Source of the DNA: JBHHYS01 sp046757645
GTDB taxonomy: Bacteria; Acidobacteriota; Terriglobia; Acidiferrales; 2-02-FULL-67-57
NCBI GenBank assembly: GCA_046757645.1
Contig: JBHHYS010000018.1
Span: 1 to 33,597 of the forward strand
Direction: 5' to 3'
DNA length: 33,597 bases
The notes under the pieces were generated by a model. The model saw only the letters and a list, made by a program, of their open reading frames with translations. It had not been told where the DNA came from and searched no databases. Shown one piece after another: positions 24,023 to 32,549 of the stretch. The translations under genes were made by a program, and so were the position numbers. How positions within the stretch are numbered: the stretch's first letter is position 1; each line of letters begins with the position of its first letter.

Positions 24023-24099
24023 GCGCCCGTAGCTCAGCTGGATAGAGCGTCTGGCTACGAACCAGAAGGTCGGGGGTTCGAATCCCTCCGGGCGCGCCA
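24023..24099 (+). tRNA. tRNA-Arg (anticodon ACG)
   Basis: Acceptor stem GCGCCCG pairs with CGGGCGC. The D arm contains AGCTCAGCTGGATAGAGC. Anticodon stem TCTGG/CCAGA closes the loop CTACGAA, giving ACG (reads CGT, and CGC/CGA once A34 is deaminated). The T arm is GGGGG-TTCGAAT-CCCTC. Discriminator G and an encoded CCA follow. A decayed efflux cluster begins just downstream. Confidence 0.97.
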
Positions 24100-24109
24100 C
24101 TTCAAGTCG

Positions 24110-24382
24110 GTGCCCGTCAATGGAGTCGCGGACTCCCTCCCTGAAGCTCGAGCGGGGGATGAAGCGGGGCTGCACTCGGGCCTAGGCCAGAGCGTCTTCG
24201 TGGCCAGGCCCAGGGGCATCTTCGGGCCGCGGGAAATCCCGGTGAGGGCATGGGGGGAAAGCCACTCGATCATCCTGAGGGGCCTCAAACCGGGGGCAAT
24301 CATCGTCGCCGCGGACAACTTCCTCATCGATTCCGAAAGTGAGCTGAGCACAGCCACCGGAAGGACATGGCGCCAACACTAA
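24110..24382 (+). pseudogene. C-terminal remnant of a CusB/HlyD-type RND efflux adaptor
   Basis: About 90 codons resembling only the end of a copper/silver RND membrane-fusion protein: QSVFVARPRGIFGPREIPVR, then IILRGLKPGAIIVAADNFLI followed by DSESEL, close to the GLKEGE.VV..GNFLIDSE.L ending of CusB-type adaptors. The roughly 300 N-terminal residues (signal, barrel-sandwich and hairpin domains) are absent, because tRNA-Arg lies immediately upstream. It cannot make a working adaptor, so I call it a truncated remnant. The natural stop TAA at 24380 is retained, 13 bp before the NosL-like gene, preserving what was probably the original operon spacing. Confidence 0.75.
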
Positions 24383-24395
24383 AGAGGCGAACCCC

Positions 24396-24911
24396 ATGAA
24401 CCGGCGAACCGTTTTGGCCGCTCTGGGGGCTCTCGCAGCTATCGCGGCTGTCAGCGTCGGCGCCTGGCGCGCCCTGTACTCGCGTCCCCCGGCCTTCTGC
24501 GAGCTCTCCGGCCGCCCCATCTACAGCAACATGCACACCCTGGTGACGGTGAACGGCAGGGCCCGGCACGCCTGCTGTGCCCGCTGCGCCCTCGTCCTAG
24601 CCACCCAAACCGACCAGCAGATTGAAATCCTGGAGGTGACCGACTACGTCACCGGCCGGTCATTGCCGGTGGGCGAGGCCTACTTCGTGGATGGCAGCCA
24701 GGTGGAAGTCTGCAGCCCTCCTCGCCTGCGCGGGGATGAAAGCCGTACCCCGTATGTGCGTCTGTTCGATCGCTGTTCGCCCAGCCTGCTGGCCTTTGCT
24801 GACGAGGAGCAGGCACGCGCCTTCATTGCTGACCACGGCGGGCGCCTCAAGCGCCTGGAGGAAGTGATCGGCGAGGCCCCTGCCCCGCGGCCCCCCGGCG
24901 AAGCCCGCTGA
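24396..24911 (+). CDS. NosL-like copper-associated membrane-anchored protein
   Basis: A 171-residue protein with an N-terminal export signal or anchor (RRTVLAALGALAAIAAVSVGAW). The periplasmic part is Cys-rich: FCELSGRPIYSNMH, then ACCARCALVLA, and later VEVCSPP and FDRCSPS. The segment EILEVTDYVTGRSLPVGEAY followed by FVDGS resembles the NosL family pattern (nitrous oxide reductase accessory, Cu(I)-binding lipoproteins), as does the final FADEEQARAFIADHGGRL. It lacks a clear lipobox Cys. It appears intact, unlike the efflux fragments on both sides; a ribosome-binding-like AGAGG lies about 8 nt before the ATG. A copper-handling role is inferred from family and neighbours. Confidence 0.65.
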   Translation: MNRRTVLAALGALAAIAAVSVGAWRALYSRPPAFCELSGRPIYSNMHTLVTVNGRARHACCARCALVLATQTDQQIEILEVTDYVTGRSLPVGEAYFVDGSQVEVCSPPRLRGDESRTPYVRLFDRCSPSLLAFADEEQARAFIADHGGRLKRLEEVIGEAPAPRPPGEAR

Positions 24912-24915
24912 AATG

Positions 24916-25178
24916 ATTTAGAACTCATCGAGCAGAGTGCGAAAGACAATTTCTACGTCTTCCTAGGCACCTTCTTTGCTGTCCCCTGGGCCTTCTGGGT
25001 CTGGCAAAACGCCTTCCTCGATGCCATCCCCGACCTCTCCGACGTCGAGGTGATCGTCGTTGCGGAGTGGCGGAGCCGCAGCCCGGACCCGGTGTAGGAT
25101 CAGGTCCTCTAGCCAATGGTGATTGGCCTCCGCGTCGCCCTTCGGGTCAAGGCGGTGCGCGGCTACTCCTTCTTTGGG
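24916..25178 (+). pseudogene. N-terminal remnant of a CusA-type heavy-metal RND pump
   Basis: From about 24921 the frame reads ELIEQSAKDNFYVFLGTFFA, then AFLDAIPDLSDVEVIV and AEWRSRSPDPV. The DAIPDLSD.QVIV..EW segment is the hallmark N-terminus of CusA/CzcA pumps. Two in-frame stops follow (TAG 25095 and TAG 25110), yet the homology continues across them (DQV, PMVIGLRVALRVKAVRGYSF). It ends abruptly at FFG near 25178. The start codon region is also shifted out of frame. Only about 85 of more than 1000 codons remain, so it is a dead fragment. With the cusB tail and the NosL-like gene it records a former copper efflux operon. Confidence 0.8.
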
Positions 25179-25202
25179 CTCACGGTTGCGGGTTGGTATA
25201 AT
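25174..25202 (+). promoter_or_regulatory. promoter of the guaD-xdh operon (extended -10)
   Basis: TTGGGC (25174-25179), 17 bp, TATAAT (25197-25202), with TGG just before the -10 (extended -10). The -35 lies in the last codons of the cusA remnant. The leader is about 73 nt; I recognise no purine riboswitch in it. Confidence 0.65.
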
Positions 25203-25281
25203 CGCCAGGGCAAGCAGAGACAAATCAGGCTTTCACGGCACTCGGGACTTCGTTTTCGTCCCAACGGCACCGGGGGAGGCT

Positions 25282-25749
25282 ATGCAGAATCCCTTCATGG
25301 CGAAAGCGATCGAATTGTCCATCGAGAATGTGCGTTCAGGAAAAGGGGGGCCGTTTGGGGCGGTCATTGTGAAAGACGGCAAGATTATCGCCCAGGGAAC
25401 CAACCAGGTGACTTCCACAAAAGACCCCACCGCCCACGCGGAAATCGTGGCCATCCGCCAGGCCTGCCGGGTGCTCGACCATTTTCACCTTACGGGTTGC
25501 GAAATCTATACCACCTGCGAGCCTTGTCCGATGTGTATGGGGGCGATCTATTGGGCGCGCCCCGCTACGGTCTACTTCGCCAGCACCGGCGCAGATGCGG
25601 CCCGATTCGGGTTCGACGACTACTTTATTTTCGAGCAGTTGCAGCTCCCAATGTCGCAAAGAAAGATTCCCATGCGGCAGATGATGCACGACGAAGCCCT
25701 GAAGGCTTTTCCCCTGTGGGAACAACGGACAGACAAGATTGAATACTGA
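25282..25749 (+). CDS. guaD: guanine deaminase, cytidine-deaminase fold
   Basis: A 155-residue zinc hydrolase converting guanine to xanthine and ammonia. It has nearly the length and pattern of the B. subtilis small guanine deaminase: GGPFGAVIVKDGKIIAQG, DPTAHAEIVAIRQAC with H52-A-E54 (zinc ligand and proton shuttle), CEPCPMCMGAIYWARP with zinc ligands C82 and C85, and a C-terminal ending DKIEY. ATG 25282 has GGGGAGG just upstream; a longer frame to 25123 overlaps the cusA remnant and is rejected. A related deaminase (e.g. TadA) is less likely because of the C-terminal match and because xanthine dehydrogenase subunits follow 2 bp later. Confidence 0.88.
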   Translation: MQNPFMAKAIELSIENVRSGKGGPFGAVIVKDGKIIAQGTNQVTSTKDPTAHAEIVAIRQACRVLDHFHLTGCEIYTTCEPCPMCMGAIYWARPATVYFASTGADAARFGFDDYFIFEQLQLPMSQRKIPMRQMMHDEALKAFPLWEQRTDKIEY

Positions 25750-25751
25750 CC

Positions 25752-28016
25752 GTGAAGTTCTCACGGCAGACTTCCGGGATCGCAGCCATGCAAGCACAAG
25801 CGGTGGGGCGGCCTGTGCCGCGAAAAGAGGGGCGCGACAAGGTCACCGGACAGGCGCGCTATATCGACGATTTCAGCTTCCCGGGCATGTTGTACGGTGC
25901 GACGGTTCGAAGTCCCTACCCGCGGGGGCGCATCCGCGGGGTGGCGTTTGAGGGCGGCATCCCCTGGCAGGAATTCACGGTTGTAACCGCAAAAGATATC
26001 CCGGGGAAGAACTATGTGGCCCTGATTCTTGACGACCAGCCATATCTGGCCGATAGGGTTGTCAACCATCCCGAAGAGCCGGTCGTTCTTCTCGCTCACC
26101 CGGACAAGTATTTGCTGGAGGAGGCGCGCCGTCAGGTTCGGATTGAGATCGAGCCGCTCCCGGCGATTTTCACCATTGAGGAGTCGCTGAACAGGAAGGA
26201 GGTGATCTGGGGGCACGATAATATCCTGAAATCCATCCGAGTGGAAAAGGGGAACGTGGACGCGGTTTGGGCCGGCGCGGATTTCATTGTGGAGGGCGAA
26301 TACCGCACCGGCGCCCAGGAGCAGCTCTACATCGAGAACAACGGCATGGTCGCCCTGGCCAACCCGGACGACGGGGTGACCGTCTGGGGCTCGATGCAAT
26401 GCCCCTACTACGTCCACAAAGCGTTGGTGCCGCTCTTTGGCCTGCCGGAAAACAAAGTTCGCGTCATCCAAGTGGCCACGGGCGGGGGCTTTGGCGGCAA
26501 AGAAGAATATCCCTCCATGATTGCCGGGCACGCCGCCCTGCTCGCCTGGAAGTCAGCGAAGCCGGTCAAGATTGTTTATGACCGCGCAGAAGACATGGTG
26601 GCCACCACGAAGCGACACCCCTCGCGCGTCCGGCACCGAACCGCCGTGCGCCAGGACGGGAAGCTCCTGGGAATGGAAGTCGACTACGTGATTGATGGGG
26701 GCGCCTACGCCACCTTGTCCGCGGTGGTGCTTTCCCGCGGCACCATTCACGCCGCGGGACCCTATCATTGCCCGCACATCCGCATCCGGAGCCGCGCCGT
26801 GGCAACCAATGCGCCGCCGCACGGGGCGTTTCGCGGTTTTGGCGCGCCGCAGAGCACCTTCGCGCTCGAGCGCCACCTGAATCGGGTGGCGGGCGCCGTG
26901 GGCTTGAGCCCGGAAGAGTTTCGCCGCCGCAACTTCATCCAGGAGGGAGGGACCACCGCCACCGGACAAGTGATCCGCGAAAAGGTGGATATGAACCGGC
27001 TACTGGCGCGCGCGCTTGAGCTCTCCGACTATCACGCCAAAATCGCCCGCTTTGCTGAGCAGAACAAAAGGAACCGGAATAAAAAAGGAATTGGATTCAG
27101 CTCCTTCATGCACGGCGCGGGGTTTACCGGGGCCGGAGAGAAACACTTGGCCTCGGTGGTCGGCGTGGAGGCCACCGCGGAGGGGCGCGTGCGGATTTTG
27201 GCCGCCAGCACGGAAATCGGCCAGGGCACCAACACCGTTCTCTCCCAGATCGCCGCGGACGCGTTGGGGTTGGACTACGACCGGATTGAAATCATGCCGC
27301 CGGACACCGGCAATGTGCCCAACAGTGGTCCCACGGTGGCCTCGCGCACCTGCATGGTGGTGGGGAAGCTGGTGGAATCGGCGGCCATCGGGTTGAAACA
27401 GACGCTATTCGGGAGTGGGTTCCTGATCGAGGGCTATTCCGGGGACGCTTTTGAGCAGGCCTGTAAGAACTACATCCAAAAATTCGGCCCGCTGAAATCC
27501 TTCAGCCAGTATCAGCCGCCGTCCGACATTCACTGGGACGAGGAGACCTACACGGGCGATGCCTACCGCGCCTACGCTTGGGCGGTCTATGTGGCCGAAG
27601 TGGGGGTCGACTCCCTGACCTATGAGGTGTGCGTAGATGATTTCGTGGCGGTGCAGGAGGTGGGGAAAGTGATTCATCCGGTACTGGCCGCCGGCCAGAT
27701 TGAAGGTGGCGTGGCGCAAGCGATCGGATATGCCCTCTACGAAAATGTGGTGTGGCAAGACGGTCGGATGATCAACAACCAGATGACCAACTACATCATC
27801 CCCACGACGGCGGACACGCCTCCGATCCGGGTCGTCTTCGAGAAAGCCCCCGCCCCCCCAGGGGCGGCGGGCGCAAAAGGACTCGGCGAACTCCCGATGG
27901 ACGGCACCGCCCCGGCCATCGTGAATGCGATTGAGAACGCCACCGGCATCAGCATCGACCACATCCCCGTCCTGCCGGAGTCCTTGATGGAAGCACTCGA
28001 GGCGACCCGTGTCTGA
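25752..28016 (+). CDS. xdhA: xanthine dehydrogenase, molybdenum-cofactor subunit
   Basis: A 754-residue large subunit of a three-part molybdenum hydroxylase. Domains: an N-terminal ab-like domain (GRDKVTGQARYIDDFSFPGM), then the two molybdopterin-binding domains. Visible contacts are GGGFGGKEE (about 244-252), PHGAFRGFGAPQ, STEIGQGTNTVLSQ, DTGNVPNSGPTVASR, and the catalytic Glu713 in GAKGLGELP. Length matches E. coli XdhA. Start is GTG 25752, 2 bp after guaD; ATG 25788 is an alternative, and neither has a strong Shine-Dalgarno. Xanthine as substrate is inferred from guaD; the family also oxidises other heterocycles and aldehydes. No MocA/XdhC-type maturation factor is in the window. Confidence 0.88.
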   Translation: MKFSRQTSGIAAMQAQAVGRPVPRKEGRDKVTGQARYIDDFSFPGMLYGATVRSPYPRGRIRGVAFEGGIPWQEFTVVTAKDIPGKNYVALILDDQPYLADRVVNHPEEPVVLLAHPDKYLLEEARRQVRIEIEPLPAIFTIEESLNRKEVIWGHDNILKSIRVEKGNVDAVWAGADFIVEGEYRTGAQEQLYIENNGMVALANPDDGVTVWGSMQCPYYVHKALVPLFGLPENKVRVIQVATGGGFGGKEEYPSMIAGHAALLAWKSAKPVKIVYDRAEDMVATTKRHPSRVRHRTAVRQDGKLLGMEVDYVIDGGAYATLSAVVLSRGTIHAAGPYHCPHIRIRSRAVATNAPPHGAFRGFGAPQSTFALERHLNRVAGAVGLSPEEFRRRNFIQEGGTTATGQVIREKVDMNRLLARALELSDYHAKIARFAEQNKRNRNKKGIGFSSFMHGAGFTGAGEKHLASVVGVEATAEGRVRILAASTEIGQGTNTVLSQIAADALGLDYDRIEIMPPDTGNVPNSGPTVASRTCMVVGKLVESAAIGLKQTLFGSGFLIEGYSGDAFEQACKNYIQKFGPLKSFSQYQPPSDIHWDEETYTGDAYRAYAWAVYVAEVGVDSLTYEVCVDDFVAVQEVGKVIHPVLAAGQIEGGVAQAIGYALYENVVWQDGRMINNQMTNYIIPTTADTPPIRVVFEKAPAPPGAAGAKGLGELPMDGTAPAIVNAIENATGISIDHIPVLPESLMEALEATRV

Positions 28017-28500
28017 CGCGGTGCAGAAGATTACCGTCACCTGCAAGCTGAACGGGAAAGAAGAAACCCTCCGCGTTTACCCGATGGCGCGCCTCCTGGA
28101 TGTCTTGCGGGAGGAATGGCATTTGACCGGGACCAAGGAGGGCTGCGGGGAGGGAGAATGCGGCGCCTGTTGCGTGCTGATCGATGGCGTGCTGGTGAAC
28201 AGTTGTCTGGTTCCCGTCTTGCAGGTGGACGGGGCGGAGATCAAAACCATCGAAGGAATTGCCGACAATGACCGGTTGCACGCCGTCCAGGAAGCTTTTC
28301 TCGCCGCGGGTGGAGCGCAATGCGGGATTTGCACGCCCGGCATGATTATCGCCGCTGTGAATCTTTTGGAGCGGGTGCCCGATCCCAGCGAAGCGGAGAT
28401 TCGCGCTGGGCTGGCGGGCAACCTGTGCCGTTGCACGGGGTACATGAAAATCTTTGCGGCGGTGGTCCGGGCCTGTCAGAGGACTCAGGTCAAGGCGTGA
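28009..28500 (+). CDS. xdhC: xanthine dehydrogenase, 2Fe-2S subunit
   Basis: A 163-residue electron-transfer subunit with both [2Fe-2S] clusters: the plant-ferredoxin type set C46-x4-C51-x2-C54-x11-C66 (EGCGEGECGACC...NSC) and the helical-domain set C105, C108, C140, C142 (QCGICTPG, GNLCRCTGYMKI). It passes electrons from the molybdenum centre to FAD. GTG 28009 overlaps the large-subunit end by 8 bp, and its own TGA overlaps the start of the FAD subunit, so the three are translationally coupled. Confidence 0.92.
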   Translation: MSDAVQKITVTCKLNGKEETLRVYPMARLLDVLREEWHLTGTKEGCGEGECGACCVLIDGVLVNSCLVPVLQVDGAEIKTIEGIADNDRLHAVQEAFLAAGGAQCGICTPGMIIAAVNLLERVPDPSEAEIRAGLAGNLCRCTGYMKIFAAVVRACQRTQVKA

Positions 28501-29378
28501 GATCCTACCTTCCGGCATACGAACTGAGAGCCCCCCGCAACCTGGGGGAAGTGCTCGCGCTTTTGGCGCGCGAGCCCGGCGTCTGGAAGCCCTTTGCGGG
28601 CGGCACCGACTTGATGGTGCTGTTCGAGGCCGGCAAACTTTCGCACCAGAAATTCCTGAGTATTTGGCATCTGTCCGAACTCAAGGGCATCGAGGCAACC
28701 GCGGATCACGTTTCGCTGGGGGCGCTGACTACCTATACCCAGGTGCGGGAGAATCCGGTTCTGCAGCGGGAGTTTCCTTTGCTCTGCCAGGCAGCCAGGG
28801 AAACCGGCGGAATCGCCACCCAGAACCGGGGCACGCTGGGGGGAAACATCGCCAACGCCTCTCCGGCCGCCGATTCCCCACCCGCACTGCTGGTTTACGA
28901 TGCGCAGTTGGAACTGGTCTCGGCGCGCGAGTCGCGCTGGGTCCCCTATCAGAACTTTCACACCGGCTACAAGCAAATGAACCTGCGGCGGGATGAACTC
29001 ATCCGCCGCATCCGGCTGCCCCGCAGCCCGAAGCCCCGGCGGCAGTATTACCGCAAGGTGGGGACCCGCAAAGCCCAGGCAATTTCCAAGGTGTGTTTTG
29101 CCGGGCTGGCCGAGGTGGAAGGGGACGAGGTCCGGGACATCCGCATCGCGCTGGGAAGCGTAGCGCCCACGGTCATCCGGTGCTTGAAGATCGAGGCGGT
29201 TCTAAGGGGTCAAAAGATTGGTGCCGCCGCCATTGAGGCTGCCAAGGCCGCCCTGGCCAAGGAGATTGCTCCCATCGACGACTTCCGCTCCTCGGCGCGT
29301 TACCGCCTGCGGGTCAGCTTGAACCTCTTGGAAGATTTTCTCCTGAAGCTGATCGGGAATGGAGAGCCGGCGCAGTAG
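28497..29378 (+). CDS. xdhB: xanthine dehydrogenase, FAD-binding subunit
   Basis: A 293-residue flavoprotein subunit. The FAD-binding motifs KPFAGGTDLM (31-40) and QNRGTLGGNIANASPAAD (109-126) are typical of the CO dehydrogenase/xanthine dehydrogenase medium subunit, and the C-terminal domain contains YYRKVGTRKAQAISKV. I start it at GTG 28497, which shares the GTGA overlap with the FeS subunit stop; a longer frame from 28320 runs inside that gene. Subunit order molybdenum-FeS-FAD differs from E. coli xdhABC but the three lengths agree. It ends 51 bp before the convergent argJ. Confidence 0.9.
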   Translation: MRSYLPAYELRAPRNLGEVLALLAREPGVWKPFAGGTDLMVLFEAGKLSHQKFLSIWHLSELKGIEATADHVSLGALTTYTQVRENPVLQREFPLLCQAARETGGIATQNRGTLGGNIANASPAADSPPALLVYDAQLELVSARESRWVPYQNFHTGYKQMNLRRDELIRRIRLPRSPKPRRQYYRKVGTRKAQAISKVCFAGLAEVEGDEVRDIRIALGSVAPTVIRCLKIEAVLRGQKIGAAAIEAAKAALAKEIAPIDDFRSSARYRLRVSLNLLEDFLLKLIGNGEPAQ

Positions 29379-29429
29379 CCGGCGGGAGTCGTGATGAATC
29401 CTGAGCGGGAGGACACGCCTGCGACCCTG

Positions 29430-30647
29430 CTAGGTGCGGTACAAACTGTTGATGCGGACGTAGTCGGTGGTGAGGTCGCAAGTCCAAAAAGTGGTGGCCG
29501 CGCGGCCCCGGCCGAGGCGCACCCGCACCTCAAAGGAGGGACGCGAAAGGGTGCGGCGGGCGGCGCGCTCATCGAAGGCGCAGGCCACCCCCCGACGACA
29601 CACCGCCTGTGAGCCCAGGAAAATATCTACCCGGCTGGGATCCACGGGCACACCCGAGCTGCCGATGGCTGCCAGGATTCGACCCCAATTCGGGTCCGCA
29701 CCGGCCCAGGCGGTTTTTACCAGCGGGGAGTGAGCGATGGCGCGCGCCACCCGGTCCGCTTCCGGCCGGCTGCGCGCGCCTTCCACACCCAGCGTGACCA
29801 CGTGCTGGCGGCCTTCGCCATCGGCGACAATCTGTTGCGCCAGCGAAAAGCACAGCGCATCCAAAACGGCGGCAAAGGAGCGTTCGGCCCCGCGCGAGCG
29901 AATCCGAACCCCGGTGGCGCCGCTGGCCAGCAGCAGCACAGTGTCGTTGGTGGAGGTGTCGCCATCCACGCTGATTCGGTTGAAGCTACGAGTGCAGGCG
30001 GAGGCCAGAACCCGCTGCAAATACGGCGGCGGCACAGCCACGTCCGTGAAGAGATAGACGAGCATTGTTGCCAGCCGGGGGTGGATCATCCCCGCCCCCT
30101 TGGCCACCCCCAGCAGCGTCCCGTAACCGCCGCCACAGCGAAAGCGGGCGGCGGCTCGTTTCGGCCGCGTGTCGGTGGTCAGAATCGCGCCGGCAAAGCG
30201 CTCCACGCCCGTGCGGGATTCCTGCCGCTCGGCCAGCAAGCCCGGCAAAGCGCGCAGAATTCGTCCCGCCGGCAGCGGGACGCCAATCACGCCGGTGGAT
30301 GAAGGAAATATCTGTTGCGGGGAGGTTCCCAGCAAGCCTCCCAGACGCCGGCAGATGCGCTCGCAGGCGCGCCGGCCAGCGGCGCCGGTGGCACAGTTGG
30401 CGTTGCCGGAGTTGACGATGAGAGCGCGCACTCGGCCCCGACTGCTCTTCAGATGCTGACGACCCACCCGGAGCGGGGCCGCCACCACGCGGTTCGAGGT
30501 GAAGAGGGCGGCCGCGGTTGCCCCCTGCGGGGCTTCGACCACTCCCAGGTCGAGCGCCGCCCCGGCCTTGATGCCCGCGGCCATCCCGGCGAAAAGAAAC
30601 CCCTGCGGCAGCAAGATTTGCCGAGTAACGGTGGGGTGCGGGCTCAT
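29430..30647 (-). CDS. argJ: glutamate N-acetyltransferase / ornithine acetyltransferase
   Basis: A 405-residue enzyme that moves the acetyl group from N-acetylornithine to glutamate, giving ornithine in the cyclic arginine pathway. The precursor is cleaved before a nucleophilic Thr: KGAGMIHPRLATML with T194 as the expected nucleophile. Other family marks are FTSNRVVAAP, VNSGNANCATG, PSSTGVIG, and SVDGDTSTNDTVLLLASG. The ATG overlaps the preceding GNAT gene by 4 bp. An upstream acetyltransferase suggests that this cell also has a separate way to make acetylglutamate. C-terminus is normal, with no frameshift. Confidence 0.93.
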   Translation of the reverse strand: MSPHPTVTRQILLPQGFLFAGMAAGIKAGAALDLGVVEAPQGATAAALFTSNRVVAAPLRVGRQHLKSSRGRVRALIVNSGNANCATGAAGRRACERICRRLGGLLGTSPQQIFPSSTGVIGVPLPAGRILRALPGLLAERQESRTGVERFAGAILTTDTRPKRAAARFRCGGGYGTLLGVAKGAGMIHPRLATMLVYLFTDVAVPPPYLQRVLASACTRSFNRISVDGDTSTNDTVLLLASGATGVRIRSRGAERSFAAVLDALCFSLAQQIVADGEGRQHVVTLGVEGARSRPEADRVARAIAHSPLVKTAWAGADPNWGRILAAIGSSGVPVDPSRVDIFLGSQAVCRRGVACAFDERAARRTLSRPSFEVRVRLGRGRAATTFWTCDLTTDYVRINSLYRT

Positions 30648-31156
30648 TCAGGCAAACAGCCGAGCACGCTGGCAGACTTTCGGCGCGGCGCCGCCCAGGC
30701 GGGCAGGCCAGCGAACACCATAGCCACCTTATCGCGGCCGTTGATGCGCGGACATTTCAGCCAGTCTTTCCAGGCCTTTTCCGGCAGGCTCCGGGGAGCG
30801 ACGGGAACGAAACCCGAGCGCGCGAAATATTCAGGGATGCAAGTGAACAGGCAGACGCCACTCACCCGGCGCTGCTCGGCTTCCGCCAGAAGCGCCTTGA
30901 CCAACCGCCCGCCCACACCCCGGCGCTGGCGGGCGCGAGCGACGGCGACACAACGAATCTCACTCCAATCGAGCCCGTGGCGGTGCAGCGCCGCACAGCC
31001 AATTACCTCCCCGCGGCTTTCCACTACGGTGAAGTCGCCAATGTGCTTGCGAATCTCGGCCAGGGAGCGCGGCAGTAAAATCTGTTGGCGAGCATAGTCC
31101 GCAATTAAGTCGTGAATCCGGCCGGCATCCGAGAGGCGGGCGTTACGTGTGCGCAT
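30644..31156 (-). CDS. GNAT N-acetyltransferase, probable short-type acetylglutamate synthase
   Basis: A 170-residue GNAT enzyme. The acetyl-CoA-binding motif is visible (RCVAVARARQRRGVGGRLVK), preceded by the beta strands VVESRGEVIGCAALH and followed by EYFARSGFVPVAP. These are the features of the short NAGS (ArgA C-terminal-like) group, which acetylates glutamate at the first arginine step. It has no amino-acid kinase domain, so it would lack the classical arginine-binding regulatory site. It overlaps argH upstream by 14 bp and argJ downstream by 4 bp, placing it firmly in the arginine operon. The C-terminal 35 residues (after KVAMVFAGL) look like a lineage-specific extension. Confidence 0.8.
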   Translation of the reverse strand: MRTRNARLSDAGRIHDLIADYARQQILLPRSLAEIRKHIGDFTVVESRGEVIGCAALHRHGLDWSEIRCVAVARARQRRGVGGRLVKALLAEAEQRRVSGVCLFTCIPEYFARSGFVPVAPRSLPEKAWKDWLKCPRINGRDKVAMVFAGLPAWAAPRRKSASVLGCLPE

Positions 31157-32545
31157 CCAGCTCCTTTCGCAATGCGCTCAAGCGCTGCCGTGCCTCGCCC
31201 AGCGCTTGCTGGACGCGTGCCGGCGCCGTGCCCCCGACCACATCGTGGCTGGCGAGAACCGCTTCCAGGGTCAAGCAGGCGTAGACGTCCTGGTCGAATT
31301 CGCCGCTGAAGCGCCGCAGCTCATCGAGCGACAACGATTCCAACTCGCAACCCTTGCGCAGACAGAGTTCGACCCCCTGGCGAATGGCAGCATGAGCGCG
31401 ACGAAAGGGAATGCCACGGTGGACCAAGTAGTTGGCCGCTGCGGTGGCGTTGAGAAAGCCGGAGCGCGCGGCGGCTTGCATCCGCGCGGCGTCAAACTGG
31501 AGCGCGCGCAGAAAGCCGCCGGCGATCCCCAGCGCCGCCCGCACGGTGTCTGTAGCATCGAACAACGGCTCCTGACTTTCCTGGAGGTCCTTGTTGTAGG
31601 CCAGCGGCAGCGCCTTCAGCACCAGCAACACGCCCACGGCGGAACCGACCACCCGGCCGACCTTGCCCCGCAGCAGCTCCAAGGCGTCGGGGTTTTTCTT
31701 CTGGGGCATGGCGCTGCTGCCGGTGGCGAAACTTTCGGGCAGACGCACAAAGCCAAACTCGGCGGTGGAAAACAGTGCCAACTCTTCGGCCCAGCGGCTG
31801 AGGTGGAGCGCGATGAACGAGAGCGCGTGCAAGAATTCGAGTTCGAAGTCGCGGTCGCTGGTTGCGTCCAAGCTGTTGGCCGAAATCCGCTCGAAACCGA
31901 GCGCGCCCCCCAGGGTGGCGCGGTCGATCTTGACCCCGGCGCCGGCCACCGCCCCGGAGCCAAGCGGGAGCACATCCACGCGTCGGCGACAATCCACCAG
32001 GCGCTCCGCGTCACGGAAGAACATCTCCGCGTAGGCGAGCAGCCAGTGGGCCACCAGAACCGGCTCGGCGCGTTGCAGGTGGGTGTAAGCCGCCATGGCT
32101 CGCTCGCCCTGCTCCGCGGCGCGAGTCAGAAAAACCTCGATCAGATCGGCCAAGCGGGCGCGGAGGTCATCAATACTCTTACGAGCGAACAACCGCAGGT
32201 CGGTAGCAATCTGTTCGTTGCGGCTGCGCCCGCTGTGGAGCTTGTAGGCGACCTCGCCGACCAGCGCCACCAGTTGGCGTTCCACAAAGTGGTGCACATC
32301 TTCGGCGTCGGCATCTTCGAGCAACGCCGGCTGCTGCGAGACTTTCTTTTCCAACCGCTCCAGGGCGTCCAGAATCGCCGCCAGCTCGCTGGCCGACAGA
32401 ACGCCCGCCGGGGCGAGCGCCCGGGCGTAGGCGCGGCTGGCGGCGAGCTCCTCGGGAAGCAGTCGGCGGTCGAAGGGAAAAGAGCGCTGCCAGCGCTCGA
32501 AGCCGGCGTCCAAGGGCTCGCGGAAGCGTTCGCCCCACATCTTCT

Positions 32546-32549
<4 letters not shown>
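31143..32549 (-). CDS. argH: argininosuccinate lyase
   Basis: A 468-residue fumarase/aspartase-superfamily enzyme that splits argininosuccinate into arginine and fumarate. Clear features are the N-terminal WGERFREPLDAGFERW, HSGRSRNEQIATDLRLF, THLQRAEPVLVAHWLLAYAE, the superfamily signature GSSAMPQKKNPDALEL, and the C-terminal helical region. Start ATG 32549 overlaps the argG TGA by 3 bases (ATGA), giving tight coupling. A long open frame on the opposite strand is only a GC-rich shadow. Confidence 0.95.

Noticed and set aside
23567..24175. Minus-strand open frame of 202 codons
   Set aside because: It runs antisense through tRNA-Arg; the stretch ARPEGFEPPTFWF is the usual false translation of a tRNA T arm and acceptor.
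25116..25742. 208-codon plus-strand frame overlapping guaD
   Set aside because: Its first 21 codons are the cusA remnant; the rest is an out-of-frame reading of guaD.
29367..29384. GCCGGC repeat hairpin at the xdhB end
   Set aside because: Six-bp stem with no T tract on either strand; too weak to call a terminator.
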